NCBI RefSeq assembly: GCF_002022275.1
Contig: NZ_MSDF01000013.1
Coordinates: 205,332-269,331 of the forward strand
Reading direction: 5' to 3'
DNA: 64,000 bases
Origin: Pseudomonas fluorescens
GTDB taxonomy: Bacteria > Pseudomonadota > Gammaproteobacteria > Pseudomonadales > Pseudomonadaceae
Below, piece by piece: positions 46,742 to 55,580 of this stretch (positions within the stretch are counted from its first letter, which is position 1; the number at the start of each line of letters is the position of its first letter). The position numbers and the translations under genes are program-made. The notes under the pieces are model-generated. The model was not told where the DNA came from. It searched no databases and saw nothing but the letters and a program-made list of their open reading frames with translations.

Positions 46742-49700
46742 ATGGTAGCGAAGGTAGAACCCACCCCAAAGGACGCCACGGGCACTGATAAAACCACGGT
46801 CGCTGCCTGGGAAAAGTCCGTTAAAAACGCCGCCACGACGCCCAAAACCAAGCCGACGGATGAGCTGGGCAAAGGCCAGAAACGCCCCGAAGGGGATACC
46901 CGCTCGGCAGAGCAAATCATCAAGGACACGCCGCTGCTCGCCCAACTGGGCAATCAAAGCGGAGTGAAGGACAACCTGAAGAAACAAGTCGGTGATTATG
47001 AAAAAGACGCCGACGCGGCCTATCGCGCCTCCAAGGTAGTGGAGCACGTCGAATACATCGACGAAAACGGCAAGCTCACTGATGGCGAGAATGTCGGCAA
47101 CAACAGCATCGACGGGTTTACCAAGGACGGCGAAGCCCGGCATGGCACCGAGGCCGGCCGCCTGCAGGACTTCGGCAAGTACGGTTACTCCAGCCTGCGC
47201 GGCGAGGTGGTGAAGTCGGACCTGGGCGACCAACAAAAACGCCCCGACGGCGACACGCGCTCGGCCAAGGAAATTATCGACGCTACCCCCCTGCTGAAAA
47301 ACCTCGGCAACCAAAGCGATGTGAAGGAAAACCTGAAGAAACAGGTCGGTGATTTCGAGAACGATGCCGACGCCGCCTACCGCGCCACCCAGGTGCTGGA
47401 ACATGTGGTCAGCCTTGATGAAAACGGCAAGATGCTGACCGGCTACGACGCCCGGGACAAAGACAACGACAAGATCGATGGCTTCACCTCCAAAAAACAA
47501 GCCCGCCACGGCACCGAGGCCGGGCGCTTGCAGGACTTCGGCAAATACGGTTATTCCAGCCTCAAGGGCGACCTGGTTCACGTCAAAGACAAAACCCATA
47601 CCGACAAGGCCGCGCCGCCGGATGAGCCTCAGGACGTGCAGGCCTTGCGTGACAAATACAACATCCCGACCTTTGGCGCCGAAGGCTTGATGGACATGGA
47701 GCTGCCCAACGACAAGACCGTGGGTGGCCAAACTGCCGAGAACTTCGTGCAGGCCATCCGTGATGACATCAAGAGCGGCAAGCTGACCGAAGACTCGGAC
47801 GAAGCGAAGATCGTCAAGTTGATGGACGCCCAGGCGGCGCTCGACACTGGTTACGATCTTTACGGTTATGCAGAGAGCATTAACCTGGGCAGCGGCACTT
47901 ACCGTGAGACCGATAAGAGCCCGACCAAACTGAATGGCAAAGACGTCAAGGAAATGGTCGATGAGGACAAACTCGCCAAAGAAATTTCCACTCTTATGGG
48001 CAAAGAAGGCATTAAGGACCGTTACGACGCTGAACTAAAGAAAAGTGTCGGCAGCTTGTCCGAAGAGCGTTTGAGTGAAGTCCGCGAGCAAGTATTCCCT
48101 GCACTGTTCAAGGACGGTACCCGTGATGCCAACTTGAACTTTGAAGAGTACGTGATTGCCATGAACGATTCAGGTGATCCGAAAAAGTCCGAAACGGCGG
48201 AGTTGGACGTAGACCGGTATTTCGAGTCGCTGCGCATCCTGGAACCGGACAGCTACACGGCGCGCCGTCAGACGTTCGACCAGAACATGATGACGCACCA
48301 ACTCAACACCTACATGGAAAACCCCGACAAGGTGTCGCCGGAAAATGCCGAAAGCGGGCTGAAAGCCACGTTCACCATGGTCAAGGGCGGTATCAACGCC
48401 ACGCTGGGCGCCCTGGACAAGGGCGACAAAGCGTACGACATGTACAAAAAGATGAAGGATGAAATCGACATCCTTGATGGCCATATCAAAGGGCTGACCC
48501 CGGGGGAAAACAAACAGATCTCCGCGGCCATTCGGATCGCGGCGGCCAGCGGCGACCCGAAAGCCATCGACAAGATCGTCGATACTCAACTGAAAGGCCT
48601 GGGTGCCAACCGCGAAGCGGCCGCCGGTTCCTTGAAGACGATGCTGCACACCGCCAGCTCCACCGGCGGGCTGAGTGCCATGGCCGGCACGATGAGCCTG
48701 GTCAGCGGCGCCCTGCAGCTCGCCAATGGCGGCGGCAACATGACCGACGACCAGAAAATCGCTGCCGCGAAAGACCTGGTTTCCGGTTTGAGCTTTACCA
48801 ATGACTTCCTCAAGTTCGGTTCGAACATTGTGGAAACCCTGGGTGGCACAAAAACCTATGACCCTGCCGTGGACACAGACGGTAAAGGCCCGCCCAAAAT
48901 CAAAGCCACTGAATGGCTCGGCCTGATCGATGAGAACCTGCCGGATATCTGGGGCAAGAAAGCCACTGAAAAATCTGACGCACTGGCCGCTTCCATCAGT
49001 ACCCAAGTGAAGGAATCTTCCGAAACCCTCAAGAAACTCGACGTGGGCAACCTGTCGGCCGATGAGGTTAAGGAGTACGACAACGCTGCCAAGTCCTTAG
49101 GTGAACAGATGGGCGTCAAGGACATCCCCGGCAAAGGAACCCCGGCTTCAAAATCCGAAATTGCAATCGCTTCCGGGCGCTCGTTCCTGCGTTTTATGGG
49201 GGGCTCCGGCCTGGATTTGACCGGCGGCGTGATGGACATCGTTTCCGGCGCGCGCAAACTGAAAAATGCCAAGACCGCACTGGAAAAAACCGACGCCGCC
49301 TTCACACTGGGTGGGGGTGCATCCGGTACCGGTATGGCCATTTCCAACACGATCTCGATGTTCGCCCCCAAAGGCGCCCACCTGGCAGGGAAACTGGCCG
49401 GTGATGTTGCCTCGACCGTTATACGCGGGCTCGCCATGGGCGCCCGTATTGCTGGGCCGGTTTTCGCCGTGGCAGGTGTGATCTTCGGGATTGCAGGCAC
49501 CCTGATTGCCGAGGCGGTCGAGCACGCCAAAATGCAAAAGCTCACCGATTCCCAAGGCCAGTTCTTCAAGGACCTCGCTGCCGCCGGCGTGACCAAGGAC
49601 GACTGGGGCGACAAGCTCGAATACGCCCGCTACGCCAGCTACATGTACGGCGGCCGGGACACGCCGGACGACAAGTCGATGTTCGAATATCAGTCGGACG

Positions 49701-49924
49701 AGTGGAAACACTTCAAGGAGTCCGAAGACAAAAAAGGCAGCTCGCTGGCACGCCTGGCGCCTCACCTGCACAAAGACGGCGACCCCGAGAGCAAAAACCT
49801 GTGGGAGAAATTCCTCGCAGGCGGCACCAGCTCCAGCGGCCCGCATGGCAGTGAACGCCACACCGATGACTGGCGGCCTTGGGGCAGTACGGATATGGAT
49901 ACGGGGAGCAAGAAACCGGCTTGA
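46742..49924 (+). CDS. HrpK-like type III translocator/effector-type protein
   Basis: 1060 aa with no Sec signal. Residues ~45-283 are a tandem duplication of a 119-residue unit (QKRPxGDTRSA..., ...RHGTEAGRLQDFGKYGYSSL), each with an Asp/Asn-rich EF-hand-like stretch. The centre is helical. Residues ~830-930 contain hydrophobic Ala/Gly-rich segments (GARIAGPVFAVAGVIFGIAGTLIAE), as in membrane-inserting translocators. The end (DWGDKLEYARYASYMYGGRD) resembles HrpK, from memory. AGGAG is seven bases before the ATG at 46742, better than the ATG at 46736. No other secretion gene is nearby. Confidence 0.65.
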   Translation: MVAKVEPTPKDATGTDKTTVAAWEKSVKNAATTPKTKPTDELGKGQKRPEGDTRSAEQIIKDTPLLAQLGNQSGVKDNLKKQVGDYEKDADAAYRASKVVEHVEYIDENGKLTDGENVGNNSIDGFTKDGEARHGTEAGRLQDFGKYGYSSLRGEVVKSDLGDQQKRPDGDTRSAKEIIDATPLLKNLGNQSDVKENLKKQVGDFENDADAAYRATQVLEHVVSLDENGKMLTGYDARDKDNDKIDGFTSKKQARHGTEAGRLQDFGKYGYSSLKGDLVHVKDKTHTDKAAPPDEPQDVQALRDKYNIPTFGAEGLMDMELPNDKTVGGQTAENFVQAIRDDIKSGKLTEDSDEAKIVKLMDAQAALDTGYDLYGYAESINLGSGTYRETDKSPTKLNGKDVKEMVDEDKLAKEISTLMGKEGIKDRYDAELKKSVGSLSEERLSEVREQVFPALFKDGTRDANLNFEEYVIAMNDSGDPKKSETAELDVDRYFESLRILEPDSYTARRQTFDQNMMTHQLNTYMENPDKVSPENAESGLKATFTMVKGGINATLGALDKGDKAYDMYKKMKDEIDILDGHIKGLTPGENKQISAAIRIAAASGDPKAIDKIVDTQLKGLGANREAAAGSLKTMLHTASSTGGLSAMAGTMSLVSGALQLANGGGNMTDDQKIAAAKDLVSGLSFTNDFLKFGSNIVETLGGTKTYDPAVDTDGKGPPKIKATEWLGLIDENLPDIWGKKATEKSDALAASISTQVKESSETLKKLDVGNLSADEVKEYDNAAKSLGEQMGVKDIPGKGTPASKSEIAIASGRSFLRFMGGSGLDLTGGVMDIVSGARKLKNAKTALEKTDAAFTLGGGASGTGMAISNTISMFAPKGAHLAGKLAGDVASTVIRGLAMGARIAGPVFAVAGVIFGIAGTLIAEAVEHAKMQKLTDSQGQFFKDLAAAGVTKDDWGDKLEYARYASYMYGGRDTPDDKSMFEYQSDEWKHFKESEDKKGSSLARLAPHLHKDGDPESKNLWEKFLAGGTSSSGPHGSERHTDDWRPWGSTDMDTGSKKPA

Positions 49925-49956
49925 TGCGCATATCGTGAGTTGCGTGTAAACGCCGT

Positions 49957-50054
49957 ACCTGTGGCGAAGGAGCTTGCTCCCGTTGGACTGCGTAGCAGTC
50001 CCATCTTTGGGGCCGCTTCGCGGCCCAGCGGGAGCAAGCTCCCTCGCCACAGGT
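49957..50054. repeat. Composite inverted repeat (second REP family)
   Basis: ACCTGTGGCGAAGGAGCTTG and its inverse enclose two small hairpins, GGACTGCGTAGCAGTCC and GGGCCGCTTCGCGGCCC. The outer arms differ from the main REP type of the window. It could serve as a terminator between the convergent genes. Confidence 0.88.
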
Positions 50055-50070
50055 ATCGCTTTGACCTTCG

Positions 50071-51102
50071 CTAACCCGCCAACTCCCGTTCAATCTGTTC
50101 AATGCTTGGCAAACTTGTTTGCAGCTCCGCAGGCAAAGACTCCACCAACTGATATTCCGCAACGCCGATAGGTCGATTGTTATCGCGCAATGCGTATTCA
50201 GCGACCACTTCATTTTTGCCCTTGCACAGCAGCAGGCCAATCGTCGGCCCATCCTGCGGATGTTTGAGCTGGGCATCCACAGCTGCAAGGTAGAAACCCA
50301 ACTTGCCCAAGTGTTCTGGCTTGAATTTTCCTGCCTTGAGTTCGATGACGACATAGCAACGCAGCTTCAAGTGATAGAACAGCAGGTCAACGAAGAACTC
50401 ATCACCGCCCACATTCAGCAGCACCTGCCGGCCGACGAAGGCGAACCCGGCGCCCAATTCCAACAGAAAGTCGGTGACGTGTTTGATCAGCGCGTTTTCT
50501 ATGTCGCGCTCCTGCGCATCCAGGGCGAGGCTGAGAAAGTCAAAGCGATAAGGGTCTTTCAGCGACTCCCGCGCCAGGTCTGATTGGGGTTTGGGAAGAT
50601 GACTTTCAAAGTTGCTGACTGCCTTGCCACTGCGTTCCAAGAGGCGGCTTTCGATGTGCATCACAAGTGTGTTACGGGACCAGTTGTGTTCGATCGCCTG
50701 AGCAATGTACCAACGCCGGGTTTCCGGGCCGGGGAGTTTGTCCAGGAGAGCTAGCTGGTGGTACCACGGCAATTGTGCAAGCACCCCTTGCACAAATTCC
50801 GAGGCCGGCCACGCCTCGGCAAAAGACCTCATGTATTTGAGGTTACGTGGCGAGAAGCCTTTCATTTTGGGAAACGCTGCACGTAGATCCTGAGAGAGAC
50901 GATCAATAACCTTGCTACCCCAACCCTGCTCACCCTGGCGGGTCAAAATATCGTTGCCAATTTGCCAGTAGAGCAACACCAGCTCACGGTTAACCGCCAG
51001 CGTCGCACGCTGCTGGGCTGTGTGGATGCGGAATTTAAGGTCACTCAGCCAATCGCTGTACCCCGCAGGAGGCGCGCTCAAGCCGATGGAGGTTTCACTC
51101 AT
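50071..51102 (-). CDS. DUF1016/YhcG-type PD-(D/E)XK nuclease-domain protein
   Basis: 343 aa. The N-terminal DUF1016 domain (residues ~15-165) includes LVLLYWQIGNDILTRQGEQGWGSKVIDRLSQDL, FSPRNLKYMRSFAEAWP and ALLDKLPGPETRRWYIAQAIEHNWSRN. The C-terminal nuclease-fold domain contains GGDEFFVDLLFYHLKLRCYVVIELKAGKFKPEHLGKLGFYL, with D...ELK catalytic residues. Such proteins are widespread in accessory regions, sometimes beside restriction systems; here it stands alone. The ATG at 51102 was preferred to a frame 17 codons longer. Confidence 0.88.
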   Translation of the reverse strand: MSETSIGLSAPPAGYSDWLSDLKFRIHTAQQRATLAVNRELVLLYWQIGNDILTRQGEQGWGSKVIDRLSQDLRAAFPKMKGFSPRNLKYMRSFAEAWPASEFVQGVLAQLPWYHQLALLDKLPGPETRRWYIAQAIEHNWSRNTLVMHIESRLLERSGKAVSNFESHLPKPQSDLARESLKDPYRFDFLSLALDAQERDIENALIKHVTDFLLELGAGFAFVGRQVLLNVGGDEFFVDLLFYHLKLRCYVVIELKAGKFKPEHLGKLGFYLAAVDAQLKHPQDGPTIGLLLCKGKNEVVAEYALRDNNRPIGVAEYQLVESLPAELQTSLPSIEQIERELAG

Positions 51103-51287
51103 GCCAGTTTCACTCTTGAGTTCGTGGCGTGGGCTTCGCTCTACACACCGCAAAACCCGATCATTGAAGGGGCAGGCTAGTCACGTACCTTTGCGGCCAC
51201 AAGGCGCTACAAGCGCTCCAGGAATAGCCTTCCACGACTTACGGAATCGTCCTGCTGGCACTTGAAACCTTCCCCCGGAATTTCAAA

Positions 51288-51316
51288 TTGCACAAAAAAT
51301 ATAAATTGGACATAAA
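51288..51316 (+). promoter_or_regulatory. Candidate promoter of the aminotransferase operon
   Basis: TTGCAC, 17-base spacer, CATAAA in an A+T-rich patch 55-80 bases before the aminotransferase ATG. The -10 region overlaps a palindromic site. Confidence 0.5.
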
Positions 51317-51328
51317 TTCCATATCCAA
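51306..51328. promoter_or_regulatory. Candidate operator (TTGGACAT-N7-ATATCCAA)
   Basis: Inverted repeat with seven of eight bases paired, overlapping the -10 of the predicted promoter. The YheO/DauR-type regulator encoded at the end of the cluster is the natural candidate to bind it; this is inference. Confidence 0.45.
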
Positions 51329-51370
51329 CTAGTGTCGTGCTTCTGCCCCGTCCACTTTCAGGAACGCGCC

Positions 51371-52498
51371 ATGGCCACCCTTCCCGATTTCAAGCTTGAA
51401 ACCTACTTTTCCAAGTGGGAGTTTTCTGCGCGTTATCACATGACCGCTTCCGATGCCCAAAGCCTGACGATCAAGGAGTTGCTGGCGATGGCGGACGCGG
51501 ATGACCGGGAGGCATTCGAGAATCTGTCCCTGGGCTACACACAAACCTGGGGCCCGCCCGCGTTGCTGGAGGTGATTGCCTCGACGTACGAGCGCCTTAA
51601 ACCCAAGGACCTGCTGTGTTTTGCCGGCGCCGAGGAAGGCCTGTACGTGGCCATGCACGCGCTGCTCGATGCGGGCGACCACGCGATTGTGGTGACGCCC
51701 AATTATCAGTCGGCGGAAACCATCCCGCTGAGCATTTGCGAAGTGTCCGGCGTGGCACTGGACCCGGCGCACAACTGGACGCTGGACATTGATGCGGTGG
51801 CCGCTGCGATTCGGCCGAACACCAGGCTGATTTCCATCAACTTCCCCCATAACCCTACCGGCAAGATCCTGGAGCGCGAGCGCTTCGATCAATTGGTGGC
51901 GCTGTGTCGCCAACACGGGATTTATCTGTTCAGCGATGAGGCGTATCGCCTGCTGGGTCTTGGCGAGCAGTTGCCGGCGGTGGCGGATGTGTATGAACGC
52001 GGGGTGTCGCTGGCGGTGATGTCCAAGCCGTACGGCTTGCCGGGCCTGCGAATTGGCTGGATCGCCTGTCAGGATCGTGAGCTGCTGCAGCGCATGGAGC
52101 GTATGAAACATTACCTGTCGATCTGCAATTCGGGGCCGAGCGAGGTGCTGTCGATCATTGCGCTGAAGGCGCGGGAGAAGATCCTTGCGCGCATTCATCA
52201 ATTGATGCGCCACAACCTGGGCTTGCTCGACGGCTTTTTCGCCGAGTTCGCCGAGCAGTTTGAGTGGTCCCACCCGGATGGCGGTTGCATCGCCTACCCG
52301 CGCTACCTGGGCGCGGAAGGGGTCGAGGTGTTCTGCAATGAGCTGGTTGAACGCACTGGCGTGCTGTTGCTGCCGTCGAGTATTTATCACTCGGAGTTGG
52401 GGCCGGTGCCGCAGGACCGATTCCGTATCGGCTACGGCCGCGCACACATGGAAGAAGGCCTGGGCGTGTTCGCCGATTACCTGCGGGAGCGCAGTTGA
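51371..52498 (+). CDS. PLP-dependent aminotransferase (class I/II)
   Basis: 375-aa fold-type I aminotransferase. The PLP-binding features are INFPHNPTGKIL (Asn), FSDEAYRLL (Asp-x-Ala-Tyr) and VMSKPYGLPGLRIGW with the Schiff-base Lys in SKPYGLPG. The start ATG at 51371 follows GGAACGCGCC. It resembles the aminotransferases of the capreomycidine-synthase-like group; the substrate is unknown. TGATG overlap with the next gene shows coupling to an ornithine-cyclodeaminase-family enzyme. Confidence 0.88.
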   Translation: MATLPDFKLETYFSKWEFSARYHMTASDAQSLTIKELLAMADADDREAFENLSLGYTQTWGPPALLEVIASTYERLKPKDLLCFAGAEEGLYVAMHALLDAGDHAIVVTPNYQSAETIPLSICEVSGVALDPAHNWTLDIDAVAAAIRPNTRLISINFPHNPTGKILERERFDQLVALCRQHGIYLFSDEAYRLLGLGEQLPAVADVYERGVSLAVMSKPYGLPGLRIGWIACQDRELLQRMERMKHYLSICNSGPSEVLSIIALKAREKILARIHQLMRHNLGLLDGFFAEFAEQFEWSHPDGGCIAYPRYLGAEGVEVFCNELVERTGVLLLPSSIYHSELGPVPQDRFRIGYGRAHMEEGLGVFADYLRERS

Positions 52499-53466
52499 TG
52501 AGCCCGGTGCCACTGGCGGTTTACGGGCTCAGCGAGTTGCGCACCGCGATGCTGCGCAAAGAGATGCTGCAAGCCGTGGAACAGGCACTGATCAGCCACG
52601 CCGACGGGCGCATCGTCGCACCGCCGCCGGGGGTGTTGCTGTTTGAAAACCCGCCGGGGGACTGTCATATCAAGGCCGGTTACGCGAAGGACGGTTCGGT
52701 GTTTGTGGTCAAACTGGCCATGGGGTTTTACAACAACCCGTCACGCGGCCTCGAGACCAATAACGGACTGGTGCTGGTGTTTGATTCCCACACCGGCAAG
52801 ACCCTGGCCATACTCAATGACGAAGGCTGGCTGACCAGTTGGCGCACCGCCGCAGCCGGCGCCCTGGCGGCGCGAGCGGGCGCGCCTTCACGGGTAAGCG
52901 CATTGGGGATTATCGGCAGCGGCCACCAGGCTGAACTGCAAGCGCGCTGGGCCTGTGAGTTGCTCGGGATCGAGCGCGTGGTGATCTGGGGGCGCAGCGC
53001 AGAAAAGGCGCAGCACCTGGCCAGGAGCCTTGCGCATCACGGCCTGAAAGCACAAGCCGCCGACAGCGTCGAAGGCGTTTTCGCACAGTGCAATCTGGTG
53101 ATTACCTGCACACCCTCATCGGAAGCGCTGGTCCCGTCCGCCGTGGTCCGCGCCGGCACGCATATCGTCGCCCTCGGTGCCGACAGCCCGGGCAAACAGG
53201 AGCTCGACCCCGCCTTGCTGCAACGGGCGCGCGTATTGATGACCGACGACCGCGCCCAATGCCTGGACCATGGCGAAATGAGCCACGCAGTAAAAGCCGG
53301 TTTGATTACCGACCACGCCGACGTTTCCCTCGGTGACGTGCTGGCCGGCAAAGCCTGCGGGCGTTTCAGCGACGACGACCTGACCATTGCCGACCTGACC
53401 GGCCTCGCCGCCCAGGACGTCGCGTTGGCAACACTCGCAGTAGAACGGATGCAGGCCGCACACTGA
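52498..53466 (+). CDS. Ornithine cyclodeaminase/mu-crystallin family enzyme
   Basis: 322-aa NAD(P)-binding enzyme of the OCD/mu-crystallin family. The substrate-side segment is HIKAGYAKDGSVFVVKLAMGFYNNP, the Rossmann motif is LGIIGSGHQAELQARWA and NLVITCTPSSEALVPS follows. Members cyclise ornithine, or reduce ketimines or 2-ketoarginine; P. aeruginosa DauB of the D-arginine pathway belongs here. With a DauR-like regulator next door, a role in basic D-amino-acid use is plausible but unproven. Confidence 0.88.
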   Translation: MSPVPLAVYGLSELRTAMLRKEMLQAVEQALISHADGRIVAPPPGVLLFENPPGDCHIKAGYAKDGSVFVVKLAMGFYNNPSRGLETNNGLVLVFDSHTGKTLAILNDEGWLTSWRTAAAGALAARAGAPSRVSALGIIGSGHQAELQARWACELLGIERVVIWGRSAEKAQHLARSLAHHGLKAQAADSVEGVFAQCNLVITCTPSSEALVPSAVVRAGTHIVALGADSPGKQELDPALLQRARVLMTDDRAQCLDHGEMSHAVKAGLITDHADVSLGDVLAGKACGRFSDDDLTIADLTGLAAQDVALATLAVERMQAAH

Positions 53467-53524
53467 CAACCGTTTAGGCGCTTGCGTACAATCGCCTTTC
53501 CTTTTTCCGGCGCCCGGTTACCCC

Positions 53525-54136
53525 ATGGTCGATATCGCGTTTATCAAGGCAACCGCCGACGGCATCGCCGCCCTGCTCTATCCCGACCTGGAAGCCGTGG
53601 TGCATGACCTGCGCAGCGGGCGCATTGCCCACATCGCCAACGGCTTCTCAAGGCGCCAGGTCGGCGATGAATCGCTGATCACCGATCTGCCGGAACTGGC
53701 CGCCGGGCCGGACGTGGTCGGCCCCTATGAAAAGACCGGCCCCAACAGCCGCAAACTGCGCTCGATCACCCTGGTGGCGCGGGGTGAAAACGCGGAGCCG
53801 CACACGCTGCTGTGCCTGAATTTCGACGTGACCGCGCTGGCCCAGGTGCAGAAACTGATCAGCGGTTTTGCCATCGGCCAGCAGTCCCAGGCACGCCCCG
53901 AGTCGTTGTTCAGCGGCGATTGGCGGGAAAAGCTCAATGAGATTGTTGATGCCATCGCAGCCTCCAACAGCCTGAAGCCGAACGATTTTGGCCGTGCAGA
54001 AATCATCCAGGTGCTGGTGCAGGCGCGCGAGCATGGGCTGCTGGATGTGCGTAATTTTGTCGACTACGTTGGCGACTACTTCAAGATTTCCCGTGCCAGT
54101 GTTTACAACTATTTGCGGGCTGCGGCGACGCGATAG
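53525..54136 (+). CDS. YheO/DauR-type transcriptional regulator
   Basis: 203-aa regulator with an N-terminal YheO PAS-like domain (residues ~1-115, IAALLYPDLEAVVHDLRSGRIAHIANGFSRR) and a C-terminal helix-turn-helix (EHGLLDVRNFVDYVGDYFKISRASVYNYLR). P. aeruginosa DauR of this family represses D-arginine catabolism genes. It is 58 bases after the OCD-family gene and probably controls the cluster. Confidence 0.87.
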   Translation: MVDIAFIKATADGIAALLYPDLEAVVHDLRSGRIAHIANGFSRRQVGDESLITDLPELAAGPDVVGPYEKTGPNSRKLRSITLVARGENAEPHTLLCLNFDVTALAQVQKLISGFAIGQQSQARPESLFSGDWREKLNEIVDAIAASNSLKPNDFGRAEIIQVLVQAREHGLLDVRNFVDYVGDYFKISRASVYNYLRAAATR

Positions 54137-54191
54137 CCAGCGTGACGTTCTTGTCGACGCACGTATACGTCCCCTTTAGCCTGAAAGACCA

Positions 54192-54256
54192 GTGAGCCGA
54201 ATGGAATGGTTAATCGGCTCATTCGGTGAGCCGAATAACTATTCCATTCGGCTCAC
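54192..54256. repeat. 65-bp nested inverted repeat (TGAGCCGAAT units)
   Basis: Two 30-base arms with two mismatches around a five-base loop. Each arm begins and ends with TGAGCCGAAT or a near copy, so four copies of the unit are present in alternating orientation. Lies between the convergently irrelevant YheO-type gene and xseB and may act as a terminator; it does not match the REP units of the window. Confidence 0.9.
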
Positions 54257-54343
54257 GTCCTTGCGAAACCACCCCGCTCATTTGCCCCAATCCCCCATGT
54301 CTGCTAGTGTCGCGCCGGTTTACCGTCTACCGGAATAGCCGCC

Positions 54344-54586
54344 ATGGCCCGCAAAAAAGTTGCACTCGATTTCGAACAATCCCTCGCCGACCTGCAAACT
54401 CTGGTCGAGCGTCTGGAGAACGGCGAGTTATCGCTGGAAGACTCGTTGACAGCGTTTGAGCAGGGCATCGGCCTGACCCGCGACTGCCAGAGCGCGCTCG
54501 CGCAGGCAGAGCAGAAGGTGCAAGTGCTGCTGGAACGTGACGGGGAGTTAGCCGAAGAGCCTTTCGATGCGGAACAGCCGGAATGA
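54344..54586 (+). CDS. xseB: Exodeoxyribonuclease VII small subunit
   Basis: 80-aa XseB, the helical small subunit that binds XseA in single-strand DNA exonuclease VII. The family core is [33 protein letters not shown]. It overlaps ispA by four bases (ATGA), as in most gammaproteobacteria. xseA is not in the window. Confidence 0.95.
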   Translation: MARKKVALDFEQSLADLQTLVERLENGELSLEDSLTAFEQGIGLTRDCQSALAQAEQKVQVLLERDGELAEEPFDAEQPE

Positions 54587-55470
54587 TCGACGCGTATCAG
54601 GCCAGTAGCCAAGCCCGGGTCAATGCGGCGTTGGAACCCTTGTTTGTTGCGCCGAGCCCGGAAATGAATCGCCTCTACGCGGCCATGCGCTACAGCGTGA
54701 TGAATGGCGGCAAACGCGTGCGTCCATTGCTGGCGTATGCCGCGTGCGAAGCCCTCGGTGCGCCGGCCGAAGAGGCGAATGGCGCTGCCTGTGCTGTGGA
54801 GCTGATTCACGCCTATTCCCTGGTACATGACGATTTGCCGGCCATGGACGATGACGATCTGCGTCGCGGCCAGCCCACCACCCATAAAGCCTTTGATGAA
54901 GCCTATGCGATTCTGGCCGGCGACGGCCTGCAAAGCCTGGCGTTCAGCGCATTGCTGGACCCGAGCCTGAGCAGCGTCAACGCCGACACTCGCCTGCGCA
55001 TGCTGACCAAACTGGCTCACGCGGCGGGCCCGGCGGGTATGGTCGGCGGCCAAGCGATCGACATGGGTTCGGTCAGCCTCAAGCTGGATCAGCCCGCCCT
55101 CGAACACATGCATCGCCACAAGACCGGCGCACTGATTGAAGCCTCGGTGGAACTGGGCGCACTGGCCAGCGGCCGCGCTACCGCCGCGCAATTGGCGGCC
55201 TTGCAGACCTACTCCCGGGCCGTCGGCCTGGCGTTTCAGGTGCAAGACGACATTCTCGACGTAGAAAGTGACACCGCCACCCTGGGCAAACGCCAGGGCG
55301 CCGATATCGCACGGGACAAACCGACTTATCCTGCGTTGCTCGGGCTGGACGCCGCCAAGGCCTATGCGCTGCAATTGCGTGATCAAGCGCTGGACGCGCT
55401 GCGACTTTTCGACGCAGCGGCCGAGCCATTGCGTGACCTGGCGCGGTATATCGTCGAACGTCGCCACTGA
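54583..55470 (+). CDS. ispA: (2E,6E)-farnesyl diphosphate synthase
   Basis: 295-aa trans-prenyltransferase that condenses IPP with DMAPP and GPP to farnesyl diphosphate. First Asp-rich motif [10 protein letters not shown], second motif DDILDVE, and GGKRVRPLL are present. It supplies undecaprenyl and quinone side-chain synthesis and is followed by dxs, which feeds the same pathway. Confidence 0.96.
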   Translation: MIDAYQASSQARVNAALEPLFVAPSPEMNRLYAAMRYSVMNGGKRVRPLLAYAACEALGAPAEEANGAACAVELIHAYSLVHDDLPAMDDDDLRRGQPTTHKAFDEAYAILAGDGLQSLAFSALLDPSLSSVNADTRLRMLTKLAHAAGPAGMVGGQAIDMGSVSLKLDQPALEHMHRHKTGALIEASVELGALASGRATAAQLAALQTYSRAVGLAFQVQDDILDVESDTATLGKRQGADIARDKPTYPALLGLDAAKAYALQLRDQALDALRLFDAAAEPLRDLARYIVERRH

Positions 55471-55535
55471 TCACGGCGGCTATTACAGCCGCATATCGGC
55501 CAAGTTCGGCGCTCTGCGTGGGCAGTTTGCAATGC

Positions 55536-55564
55536 TTGAGGTAAACTGCCGCCTCTTCTATACC
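55536..55564 (+). promoter_or_regulatory. Candidate sigma-70 promoter of dxs
   Basis: TTGAGG, 17-base spacer, TATACC, ending 16 bases before the dxs ATG. The short leader makes it tentative; TATAAC just downstream is an alternative -10. Confidence 0.35.
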
Positions 55565-55580
55565 TATAACGATTCGCCTG

